Notes under the pieces: generated by a model
The model's input: the letters and a program-made list of their open reading frames with translations, nothing else
The model's database searches: none
Told to the model about the DNA's origin: nothing
Assembly: GCA_029936175.1 (NCBI GenBank)
Contig: JAPYUI010000012.1
Location: 9,528-48,693, forward strand
Source: Kiritimatiellia bacterium
GTDB lineage: Bacteria > Verrucomicrobiota > Kiritimatiellia > SS1-B-03-39 > UBA6053
Length of the DNA: 39,166 bases
Direction of reading: 5' to 3'
Made by a program: the position numbers and the translations under genes
Part shown: positions 8,889 to 16,127 of the stretch, in pieces
How the letters are laid out: every line of letters begins with the position of its first letter
Numbering within the stretch: position 1 is the first letter of the stretch

Positions 8889-10136
8889 TTAGGGCGTGAA
8901 TCGCTCGAGCACGAGCGTGGAGTTTCCCCCGCCCATTCCATGTGAATTCACCAGGACGGTGCTTAATTCGGATTTTCTCGCGAGATCGGAGACGAAATCC
9001 AGGTCACACTTGGGATCGGGTTCGGTATGGTTTGCGGTCGGCGGGATGAAGTTGGTCCGAAAAGCCTGTGCGCAGGAGATTACCTGGAGGGGTCCTGCAG
9101 CGGCAAAAGGATTTCCGAGGACGCCCTTGATGGAGCTGACCGGGAATTGATAGGCCCTTTCCCCAAAAACCTGTTTAATCGCATCGACTTCCGATACATC
9201 GAGCAATCGGTCTCCGGGACCATGCGCAGAGATGTAATCGACGTCTTGAATACGTAACCCGGCATTGTCCATCGCCTTTTGCATGGATCTTTCCAGGCCC
9301 GTTCCAGGTATTTCGTTTGGGCGGTCCATGGCATTGCCATAGCCGGTAATCTCGGCATAGGGCTGGATCCCTCTGGACAGCGCGTGGTCATAGTTTTCAA
9401 GGATCAGCATCCCGGAACCCTCGGACAAGATGCCGCTTGTCCGGTTGACATCAAAAGGTCGACTGGATTGCAAAGGATCCCCCTCGTATTTCACGACCAT
9501 GCCCGCCGCGGCCAGGCTGGACATGGTGAATTCCGTGATCGGGGCGTCCGTGCCGCCGGTTATGGCTATGTCTGTGCGTCCAGACCGGATTAGGTCTGCA
9601 GCGGTCGCGATCGCGTCAAGACCTGCACCACACCCGGTGGAGAGGGTGATGGCTTCCGTTTCCAATCTCAATTGCTCGCTTAAAACAACGCCCACGTTTT
9701 GCGGGGCACATCCGGAAATGGCATAGGGCGACATCCTTTTCGGCCCGTGCTTAAAGAGGCGGAACATGTTGTTTTCCAAGGCCTCGGGAGCCCCGGTACT
9801 GACCCCCAGCACAATGGGTACGGTCTTCTCCGGGCCAATCTCCTCCGGGCAGAGGTCTGCATCGTCAAAGGCCATGGAGGTTGCCCCGATGGCAAAGGAC
9901 GTTTGGCGTGCCATTCGCTTGGGACGGATTTGACCTTTGTAATATCGGCTCGGGTCGTAGTTCGAAACTTCCCCGGCAATGGTGACGGGGCAGTCATCCG
10001 ATTCAAACAGGGTAATTTTACCAATCGCGCTCTGTTTACCGAGGATGCTGAGCCAGAAGGAGGTCTTGTCGTTCCCATTGGGCGCTACAACGCCCATTCC
10101 TGTGATCACTATCCGGGCCTTTGGACGTTGAATCAT
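8889..10136 (-). CDS. FabF-like beta-ketoacyl synthase with Cys-His-Asn active site
   Basis: 415-residue thiolase-fold condensing enzyme of the KAS I/II group, which elongates acyl chains by decarboxylative Claisen condensation. Nucleophile Cys169 lies in STGCGAG, His305 in SAHGPGD, Lys337 in SSIKG. The position of the second catalytic His of E. coli FabF (H340, five residues after the Lys) is Asn342 here (GNPFAAAG). The spacing of all four residues otherwise matches FabF. No acyl carrier protein, FabG or FabZ gene adjoins it, so it may serve a specialised lipid or secondary pathway rather than core synthesis. It is divergent from the FadL-type gene. A short inverted repeat lies at its ribosome-binding region. 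Confidence 0.9.
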   Translation of the reverse strand: MIQRPKARIVITGMGVVAPNGNDKTSFWLSILGKQSAIGKITLFESDDCPVTIAGEVSNYDPSRYYKGQIRPKRMARQTSFAIGATSMAFDDADLCPEEIGPEKTVPIVLGVSTGAPEALENNMFRLFKHGPKRMSPYAISGCAPQNVGVVLSEQLRLETEAITLSTGCGAGLDAIATAADLIRSGRTDIAITGGTDAPITEFTMSSLAAAGMVVKYEGDPLQSSRPFDVNRTSGILSEGSGMLILENYDHALSRGIQPYAEITGYGNAMDRPNEIPGTGLERSMQKAMDNAGLRIQDVDYISAHGPGDRLLDVSEVDAIKQVFGERAYQFPVSSIKGVLGNPFAAAGPLQVISCAQAFRTNFIPPTANHTEPDPKCDLDFVSDLARKSELSTVLVNSHGMGGGNSTLVLERFTP

Positions 10137-10138
10137 AC

Positions 10139-10153
10139 CTGACTATAGGTCAG
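10139..10153 (-). promoter_or_regulatory. Inverted repeat CTGAC-N5-GTCAG at the ketoacyl synthase start
   Basis: Perfect 5-bp arms ending two bases upstream of the start ATG on the minus strand. As RNA it would form a small hairpin over the ribosome-binding region; as DNA it could be an operator half-site pair. Confidence 0.3.
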
Positions 10154-10178
10154 CTTCCCCGGATGTGCAATATTGGCG

Positions 10179-10199
10179 TATGGCCCCAGTAGGGCTATA
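10179..10199. promoter_or_regulatory. Dyad 1, TATGGC-N9-GCTATA, upstream of fadL-like gene
   Basis: 21-bp inverted repeat matching the pattern TAYGGC-N9-GCYRTA. Its centre (10189) is 31 bp from that of the second copy, about three helical turns, so both would face the same side of the DNA. It lies about 86 bp upstream of the start site predicted from the sigma54-like element, a usual distance for an enhancer-bound activator. No factor is identified. Confidence 0.5.
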
Positions 10200-10209
10200 T
10201 GTGGTAGGA

Positions 10210-10230
10210 TACGGCATCCTCATGGCCGTA
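10210..10230. promoter_or_regulatory. Dyad 2, TACGGC-N9-GCCGTA, upstream of fadL-like gene
   Basis: Perfect 6-bp arms with the same nine-base spacer as dyad 1. A related tail (TGTGGTA) follows the right arm of both copies, suggesting duplicated binding sites rather than chance palindromes. The site could serve the fadL-like gene, the divergent ketoacyl synthase, or both. Confidence 0.5.
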
Positions 10231-10247
10231 TGATGTGGTAATTGTGC

Positions 10248-10264
10248 TTGGCATCGCAGTTGTT
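10248..10264 (+). promoter_or_regulatory. Sigma54-like promoter for the fadL-like gene
   Basis: TTGGCAT-N5-TTGTT resembles the sigma54 consensus TTGGCAC-N5-TTGCW. The GG is intact, but the -12 GC reads GT. It is 54 bases upstream of the ATG and downstream of the two dyads. The imperfect -12 element makes it a weaker candidate than the site at 13327. Confidence 0.4.
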
Positions 10265-10317
10265 TAAGGATTTGATGCACCGACTGTGTGATTTATCTCT
10301 AACAAGGAGGAAGGTCG

Positions 10318-11574
10318 ATGAAACACCTGTTCAGCATAGTGGGGATCAGTTTTTTTGTGATGATCAGCCCCTTCTCGGGCCCCATCCTGGCCAATGGATT
10401 CAATAATCCCCCGGTTGGTGCGGCCTACCTCGGGAGGGGCGGGGGAAATTACGTGTACGGTGAGGACGGGGGCGCCATGTCGTATAACCCCGCAAACCTC
10501 CTCGAGCTCGAGAGGTCGTTAAATGCCTCGTTGACGCTCGGCTTGGTGGACGCCCAATTTACCGGCCCTGCCGGCCGTACGGGGAATACCCGTGATAACG
10601 ATAAATGGCTTCCCAACCTCTTTGCCGTCTATCCGCTCGCGGACAAGAACCTCACCTTGGGCCTCGGCATTTCCACCCCGCATGGACAATCGACCGTTTG
10701 GGACGTGGATGGCCCTTTTGCGGGTGCCTTTCCGCATAATGCGGAAATGCTTACGCTTAATTTCAATCCGACCCTTGCGGGGAAAATAAATGAAAAACTC
10801 TCGTACGGGGTGGGGGCCGATATCTTCTGGTCCGAGCTCAGTTTTGAGCAGGTATTCCCGTGGTCGGCGGTCACGGGCCTTCCCTCAACCCCTCCCGGCA
10901 TGGCCGAAGCCAGCGGGGATGGCACCGGCGTCGGTGCAAACATCGGCCTGCTTTACCAGTTCGATGAACGGCAGCGCATCGGCCTGAGCTACCGGTCATC
11001 CGTCAAGGTCGATTATGAGGGGGATTTCAATCTGAGTGGGATACCCGCTCCGCTGGGCGGCCTGGTCGCCTCCGAGAGCTCTTTCGGGTCTGAGATTGAA
11101 TTCCCCAATCGAGTCGGGGCCGGGTACGGCATCCAGCTCAATGAAAAGCTGCGCGTGGGGGCTGATCTCGAGTGGATCGAATACTCTTCGTATGATGTGC
11201 TGCCGGTTGACCTGGGCGTGAACAACGCGGCAGGGCTCTTCCCCCCGTCCATTCCGCAAAACTGGGACGATATTGTTAACCTGTTTTTCGGTGGGGATTA
11301 CCAACTGGACGAAACCTTTACGCTGCGGGCCGGTTACGCCTTTCTGGAGACGCCCATTCCCGACCTGACCCTGGCACCGACCATCCCGGATGCCGATCGC
11401 CACGTGCTCTCCCTGGGCCTGGGTGTCCACCTGGATGACATCCAGGTGGACCTCGGTTACGCGTACAGCATCTACGATGACATCGATATAACGAGTAACG
11501 TACATCCTGCGGGCGTCGGTTCGTACGACCTGGAGTCCCACCTCCTTGAATTGACCCTGAATGTTACCTTCTAG
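10318..11574 (+). CDS. FadL/TodX/OmpP1-family outer-membrane transport protein
   Basis: 418-residue beta-barrel channel that takes up hydrophobic molecules such as long-chain fatty acids or aromatic hydrocarbons. A Sec signal peptide ends near residue 25 (ILANGFNNP). After it come the glycine-rich segment and the SYNPANL motif of the family, which form the N-terminal plug. The C-terminus ends in a barrel strand with terminal Phe (LLELTLNVTF), the Bam recognition pattern. A strong AAGGAGGA Shine-Dalgarno lies about seven bases before the ATG. It is followed after about 100 bases by a PCMH-type flavoprotein, so its cargo could be a phenolic or aromatic compound; a fatty acid role would fit the divergent ketoacyl synthase. 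The sequence does not decide between these. Confidence 0.93.
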   Translation: MKHLFSIVGISFFVMISPFSGPILANGFNNPPVGAAYLGRGGGNYVYGEDGGAMSYNPANLLELERSLNASLTLGLVDAQFTGPAGRTGNTRDNDKWLPNLFAVYPLADKNLTLGLGISTPHGQSTVWDVDGPFAGAFPHNAEMLTLNFNPTLAGKINEKLSYGVGADIFWSELSFEQVFPWSAVTGLPSTPPGMAEASGDGTGVGANIGLLYQFDERQRIGLSYRSSVKVDYEGDFNLSGIPAPLGGLVASESSFGSEIEFPNRVGAGYGIQLNEKLRVGADLEWIEYSSYDVLPVDLGVNNAAGLFPPSIPQNWDDIVNLFFGGDYQLDETFTLRAGYAFLETPIPDLTLAPTIPDADRHVLSLGLGVHLDDIQVDLGYAYSIYDDIDITSNVHPAGVGSYDLESHLLELTLNVTF

Positions 11575-11610
11575 CCCGGGTCATGATTCTTGTGGGTTCT
11601 GATAGGGACG

Positions 11611-11665
11611 CATGGGACAATCCCAAGCTTGCTTCCGCCCCCTGCTTAATTAGGCTTGGCCCATG
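11611..11665. repeat. Interrupted inverted repeat between the fadL-like and flavoprotein genes
   Basis: CATGGG (11611-11616) and CCAAGC (11623-11628) pair with GCTTGG (11654-11659) and CCCATG (11660-11665), leaving a six-base bulge and a 25-base loop. There is no T-run, so terminator function is doubtful; it could be an RNA structure between the two cistrons. Confidence 0.3.
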
Positions 11666-11678
11666 TTGAGGTCTGTCG

Positions 11679-13298
11679 ATGCCCCCTGAGTCCAAACCGG
11701 TTGAGGCCGACTGGCCGGCCGCCGTAACAGCCTGGGAGCTGCTCCTTGGCGACGAACGATGTGTCCATGATGCGGATCGCATGGGCCCCGTTCTGGCCAA
11801 CACCCTTGGGTTGCATCGCGATGTGCGGTGCGTCTTGTACCCGGAGACGGTGGATGAAGTTCAAGAGATCGTCCGTATCGCCCAGCAGCACCGGTCCCCG
11901 CTTAATCCCGTCAGTACCGGCAAGAACTGGGGCCTGGGTTCCGCCTTGCCGGTGCGGGATGGAGCGGCCTTGCTGGTCCTGACGCGGATGAATCGCATTC
12001 GCGAAGTCAATGAGCAGCACGGATATGCGGTCATTGAACCGGGCGTCACGCAACAACAACTGGCCGCATTTCTGGCCCAGCACCATCCTTCCCTGGCCCT
12101 GAATGTCACGGGCTCTTCTGAACAGACCAGTATCATCGGCAATGCCTTGGAGCGCGGAGTCGGTTACATGGCAACCCGCACCGACAGTTTGAGTGGCCTT
12201 GAGGTCGTATTGGGAGATGGCGAATTGCTGCAGACGGGCTTCGGCCATGTTCCCGGAAGCCGGATGACCCACCTGTACCGTTATGGTCACGGCCCGTCGC
12301 TGGATGGTTTGTTCTATCAATCCAATTTGGGTGTCATTACCGCGGCCGGATTCCAGTTGATCCATACCCCCGATTGCGCGCAGTCTATTTTATGTCGTAT
12401 GTCCGCAGCGGACATGCTGCCTGCATTCGTTGACGCCATGCGGGCATTGTATCAGGCCGGGTTGATTCATTCCGTCACGCATCTCGCAAACCGGGCACGC
12501 ACCCGCAGCACCCTGGAGCCGCTCGTGGCTGCGGAATTGCAATTACTGTTCCCCGAAAAGACCAGACCCGCCTGCCTGGAGGAGGCATCACTGCTTTTGG
12601 ACCAGCAGGGTTTTGGTCCCTGGAGCGCCATCCTCCCCCTGCAGGGGGACCGGCGCATGGTCAGGCGTGCCACGCGCTTGATACGGAAGCATCTGCGCCC
12701 ATTCTGCAAGGTTCGCGTATTGTCCGATGGACACCTGGCATTCGCACGGCGGCTCCTGCGTCCGAAGAGCCCACGCCGTGCCTTGGTGAATGCCATCGAG
12801 CCGCTTTTTGGATTCGCTGCGAATCGTCCTTCCAGCGGGGCACTGGGCAGCGTGTATCAACCACTGGGGGAGATCCCCGATCGTGCCCTATGGGAGGAGG
12901 TCGATTCCTCTCACGCGGGTAGTCTCTACTGCTTGCCCTACATCCCGGTAGACGGATCCTTTCTGGCCGAGCAGGTGGCCGTGATTGAGGAGCGCGCAGG
13001 TGGATTCGGTTTTGTGCCCGCGGTTACCGCCAACCTCGTAGACGGCTCGGCCATGGAACTTGTGATCAGCATCGCATTTGATAAGCGCGTCCCCGAACAG
13101 GTCGAAGATGCGCACAATTGTGTACGCGAACTCACCGACCATTTTATCCGGATCGGCTGCCCACCCTATCGGGTGGGGATTCAATCCATGGACCAGGTCG
13201 TCGACTCGGAATCTCCTTATTGGCAGTATGTCAGGCGGTTGAAGCGGGTTTTTGATCCGGGTGGAATCATCGCCCCGGGGCGTTATAATATTGATTGA
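11679..13298 (+). CDS. VAO/PCMH-family FAD-binding oxidoreductase
   Basis: 539-residue flavoprotein related to vanillyl-alcohol oxidase and the p-cresol methylhydroxylase flavin subunit, which oxidise para-substituted phenols. The PCMH-type FAD-binding domain shows STGKNWGLGSALPV, EPGVTQQQL, NALERGVGY and YGHGPSLDGLFYQSNLGVIT, which I recognise as close to p-cresol methylhydroxylase. The C-terminus ends DPGGIIAPGRY, also typical. There is no signal peptide, so it is cytoplasmic as written. The residue for covalent flavin attachment cannot be assigned by eye. No cytochrome subunit gene follows, so it may be an oxidase rather than a PCMH-type dehydrogenase. The ATG start has only a weak ribosome site (GTTGAGG). 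Confidence 0.88.
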   Translation: MPPESKPVEADWPAAVTAWELLLGDERCVHDADRMGPVLANTLGLHRDVRCVLYPETVDEVQEIVRIAQQHRSPLNPVSTGKNWGLGSALPVRDGAALLVLTRMNRIREVNEQHGYAVIEPGVTQQQLAAFLAQHHPSLALNVTGSSEQTSIIGNALERGVGYMATRTDSLSGLEVVLGDGELLQTGFGHVPGSRMTHLYRYGHGPSLDGLFYQSNLGVITAAGFQLIHTPDCAQSILCRMSAADMLPAFVDAMRALYQAGLIHSVTHLANRARTRSTLEPLVAAELQLLFPEKTRPACLEEASLLLDQQGFGPWSAILPLQGDRRMVRRATRLIRKHLRPFCKVRVLSDGHLAFARRLLRPKSPRRALVNAIEPLFGFAANRPSSGALGSVYQPLGEIPDRALWEEVDSSHAGSLYCLPYIPVDGSFLAEQVAVIEERAGGFGFVPAVTANLVDGSAMELVISIAFDKRVPEQVEDAHNCVRELTDHFIRIGCPPYRVGIQSMDQVVDSESPYWQYVRRLKRVFDPGGIIAPGRYNID

Positions 13299-13326
13299 GG
13301 GCTTTATCCCCCCTATATACCTGTCT

Positions 13327-13343
13327 CTGGCACAAATCGTGCT
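13327..13343 (+). promoter_or_regulatory. Sigma54 (-24/-12) promoter for the receiver-kinase gene
   Basis: CTGGCAC-N5-GTGCT, with invariant GG (13329-13330) and GC (13341-13342) exactly 12 bp apart and only two departures from YTGGCACGRNNNTTGCW. The predicted transcription start is near 13354, giving a leader of about 70 bases before the ATG at 13424. The core is also a small inverted repeat (GCAC-N5-GTGC), so a repressor operator is an alternative. Confidence 0.55.
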
Positions 13344-13423
13344 AATGTTACGTATGGGCTCAGTGAAGTGCGCGACAGCCTGGTCCTCGGGGCCGTCGTC
13401 AACACCGGGTAATATCGAGCGGT

Positions 13424-14584
13424 ATGAAATCAGAATCCATGGACACACAGACCGTTCTCGTCATCGACGATGAATTAGGACCGCGTGAAAGTTTACGTAT
13501 TCTTCTCAAAAACGATTACCGGGTCACGACCTCTTGCGGGGTTGATGAAGGAATCGAGCAGTTGGCACTCATCGATCCCGATTTGATTATCATGGACATC
13601 AAGATGCCTGGAAAATCGGGTATTGAGGGTCTACAGGAAATTCGCAAGTTGAACGACCAGATTCCGATCATCATGCTCACCGGTTACGGGGATGTTGAGA
13701 CCGCTCAGAAGGCCTTGCGGTTCGGGGCCAATGATTATATGCAGAAACCTTTCGATGCGCGCGAGATGATGAACACCATCGGGACGCAGATCAGCAAGGC
13801 CTCCATGAACCATCGCAAGGCAGATGCCGTGCGTGACCTGCAACGACTCAACGAGAACCTGATCCACAAGCTCGCGGAAAAGGAGAAGGATGCGTCCCTG
13901 GGGAAGATGTCCGCCGAGATGCTTCATGATATCAAGAATCCACTTTCTATTATTTTGGGTTACGTCGGGTTGCTCAACGATCAGCTCGACACGGCAAAGG
14001 AGTCTCACGGCGTGGAGTTTGATCATGCCTACGAGTACGTCGAAAGCATCGAGAAGGGTGTCGAGCGTTGCCAGGACCTGGCCGAGGTCTGGCACAAGCA
14101 ATCGGCGGACACACCGACCACGTTTGAAAACCTGGTTTTCAAGGGCCTCTTGTCCGAGGTCGTTTTGTTTGTCGAGCCCTTTGCTTTTTCACAAGCGGTT
14201 CGGATTGAATCCCTGATCGAACTGGGCGACGAGGATGTCATCCTTGGTGACCGGCCACAGTTGTTACGCGCGATCCACAACTTGATAACCAACGCGATCC
14301 AGGCGGTGGATGATACCCGGGATCCCCTTATCCAGATCCGTTGCAATCGCAAGGGCCAGCAGCTTATCCTTGAGGTGGTCGACAATGGACCCGGGATTCC
14401 GCCCGATGTCATGGAGCGTATTTTTGACAAATATTTCACCACCAAGCCGGAAGGCAAGGGGACCGGGCTCGGGCTGCCCATCACGCGGCATATCGTCGAG
14501 GAGCACAAGGGCTATCTCGAGTTGAGTAGCGGCGAGGGCGAGGGAACCACCGCGACCATGATGTTTCCTGTTGTTACGGGATGA
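13424..14584 (+). CDS. Receiver-histidine kinase fusion (REC-HisKA-HATPase)
   Basis: 386-residue soluble two-component protein with the receiver first. The receiver has IDDE, phospho-Asp58 (IIMDIKMPGKSG), MLTGYG and the conserved Lys in MQKPFD. A short coiled segment (about 125-155) links it to a HisKA domain with His168 (MLHDIKNPLSI) and HATPase_c (NLITNAIQA, DNGPGIPPD, GTGLGLPIT). There is no sensor domain or membrane segment, so it probably receives phosphate or a partner signal through its receiver and passes it on. ATG at 13439 (MDTQTVLVIDDE) is an alternative start; neither has a good Shine-Dalgarno. A near-consensus sigma54 promoter precedes it. Confidence 0.94.
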   Translation: MKSESMDTQTVLVIDDELGPRESLRILLKNDYRVTTSCGVDEGIEQLALIDPDLIIMDIKMPGKSGIEGLQEIRKLNDQIPIIMLTGYGDVETAQKALRFGANDYMQKPFDAREMMNTIGTQISKASMNHRKADAVRDLQRLNENLIHKLAEKEKDASLGKMSAEMLHDIKNPLSIILGYVGLLNDQLDTAKESHGVEFDHAYEYVESIEKGVERCQDLAEVWHKQSADTPTTFENLVFKGLLSEVVLFVEPFAFSQAVRIESLIELGDEDVILGDRPQLLRAIHNLITNAIQAVDDTRDPLIQIRCNRKGQQLILEVVDNGPGIPPDVMERIFDKYFTTKPEGKGTGLGLPITRHIVEEHKGYLELSSGEGEGTTATMMFPVVTG

Positions 14585-14629
14585 CCGGGTGTTGAAAACA
14601 GGGTCTTTATTCTGGAGGTGTGACCCGGC

Positions 14630-15505
14630 GTGATCGACCTGCATATGCATTCCACCTTTTCGGATGGCACCTGGCTTCCGGAAGAGCTCATTGCCGAAGG
14701 CATTCGTATCAAGTTGAGTGCCATGGCCCTCACGGATCACGATACGGTGGAAGGGTTCAGCCATATGGTCAAGGCGGCCATGGGGGCTTCCTTGTGCATA
14801 ATCCCCGCCATCGAACTGGATTCCGACTGGGGCCGGGGCGCGATGCATTTCCTGGGCTATGGTATCAACCCGGAGTCGGATATTTTGCGGGAACACCTGG
14901 TCTGGCTCAGCGGCGGGGTTCATGCCCGAAATAACGAGATCCTTTCCAGGTTGAACAGCGTTGGGATCCGCCTCACCTGGGGGGATCTGGAGGCGGCTTC
15001 GGGCGGGGCTGACATCAGTCGCATCCATTTCGCTATGGCTTTAAAGCGCAAGGGCTATGTAAAGAACCGGCACGAGGCCTTTACAAAATATTTGTCCGAG
15101 GGTCGGTCGGGCTATTCCCCCAAGCGCAAGCTTTCTCCGCTCGCCTGCATTGATTTGATCGTAGAATCCGGCGGTGTACCGGTGATCGCTCATCCCTCGA
15201 CGGTTAAGCTGAAGAAGAAAGCATTCATTGCTGCGATCGATGAACTGGCCGAGTACGGATTGGGTGGGCTGGAAGTGTACTACGCCGACTCCCAACCTCA
15301 ACAGGAACGCGAGATGGCGACCGTGGCGAAGAAGTGTAACCTGGTCATGACGGGGGGCTCCGATTTCCACGGGGCGATCACCCCGGATATGTCCATCGGC
15401 CAGGGGGGGGGAGGGTTGAAAGTACCGGACACTCTGTTGCAGCCGCTGCTCGATCGGATCAGTGAGAACCAACGCAGTTATGTGCCCGGTCAGCCAGATG
15501 CTTGA
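14630..15505 (+). CDS. PHP-domain phosphoesterase, RNase AM / nucleoside-bisphosphatase type
   Basis: 291-residue PHP metal-dependent phosphoesterase with a GTG start and GGAGG eleven bases upstream. Metal-site motifs are DLHMHSTFSDG at the N-terminus, ALTDHDTV, VIAHPS and GSDFHG near the C-terminus. This order and size match the TrpH/YciV group, which hydrolyses 3',5'-nucleoside bisphosphates and trims RNA 5' ends. The assignment within PHP proteins rests on motif layout alone. It follows the receiver-kinase by about 45 bases and may share its transcript. Confidence 0.88.
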   Translation: MIDLHMHSTFSDGTWLPEELIAEGIRIKLSAMALTDHDTVEGFSHMVKAAMGASLCIIPAIELDSDWGRGAMHFLGYGINPESDILREHLVWLSGGVHARNNEILSRLNSVGIRLTWGDLEAASGGADISRIHFAMALKRKGYVKNRHEAFTKYLSEGRSGYSPKRKLSPLACIDLIVESGGVPVIAHPSTVKLKKKAFIAAIDELAEYGLGGLEVYYADSQPQQEREMATVAKKCNLVMTGGSDFHGAITPDMSIGQGGGGLKVPDTLLQPLLDRISENQRSYVPGQPDA

Positions 15506-15575
15506 AATTCAGCATGGAGCAGTTAACCGGGCCACAATGGGCGTGAATCCATTTCGCCTATGCGTTGCTTGACCT

Positions 15576-16067
15576 ATGAAACGACCCCTTATGACCCCCT
15601 GGAGGGTTCTCACGGTCCTGATCATCTGTGGGCTTGCTGCCCTGAATTTCGTCAAGTACCAGGAAGCCTCGAAAAATAGTCGGCTGCTGGATTCTCCTTC
15701 CAAGCGTTTAATCGGTCACTGGCAACTCTACTCGCGGAGTGAGCTGCCATCGTATGAATTCTTCTTCAGCCCCACGGACGGCGATCTGCGCTCGGGAAAC
15801 GTGGCCATGCTCGATAACTTCGAGGATCATTTTCTGCTGCGCGGTGAATACCGGGTACTGGGGGAGACCGTATCCGGGACGCGCCTGGTTATTCGCCAGG
15901 ATCTCGGGAACCAGGCTGTACGCCAGGTGACCATCCTGGTCTCCAGGGATGGCAGCAGTGCGCTGTACTGGTATTATAATGGCGAAGAAGAGTTTAAACA
16001 ACGCATGATATATGTCGACGACCGCACTACGCCCCCGAGCCTGCAGGAACTCCGCGATGGTTCGTAG
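15576..16067 (+). CDS. Small membrane-anchored protein of unknown function
   Basis: 163 residues, not recognised. Residues 8-27 form one hydrophobic helix (RVLTVLIICGLAALNFVKY) preceded by Lys/Arg, so it is probably a signal anchor with a periplasmic domain. The rest is polar and beta-rich, with GHWQLYSRSELPSYEFFF and ALYWYYNGEEEF, which resembles small periplasmic domains that monitor a ligand, but no family is evident. No Shine-Dalgarno precedes the ATG. It stands alone between the PHP gene and the sulfatase on the same strand. Confidence 0.7.
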   Translation: MKRPLMTPWRVLTVLIICGLAALNFVKYQEASKNSRLLDSPSKRLIGHWQLYSRSELPSYEFFFSPTDGDLRSGNVAMLDNFEDHFLLRGEYRVLGETVSGTRLVIRQDLGNQAVRQVTILVSRDGSSALYWYYNGEEEFKQRMIYVDDRTTPPSLQELRDGS

Positions 16068-16127
16068 AGGTGCTTTGACCATCGAAACCCCTTTCCGTAA
16101 TCCAGGGGGGCATGCTATTCCGTCCCC

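Noticed and set aside
11614-11628. GG-N10-GC spacing suggestive of sigma54 before the flavoprotein gene
   Set aside because: Only the GG and GC match; the flanking bases do not fit the consensus, and it lies in the interrupted repeat.
11646-12365. 239-residue minus-strand ORF
   Set aside because: Lies opposite the PCMH-type flavoprotein, which has strong motifs in the plus frame.
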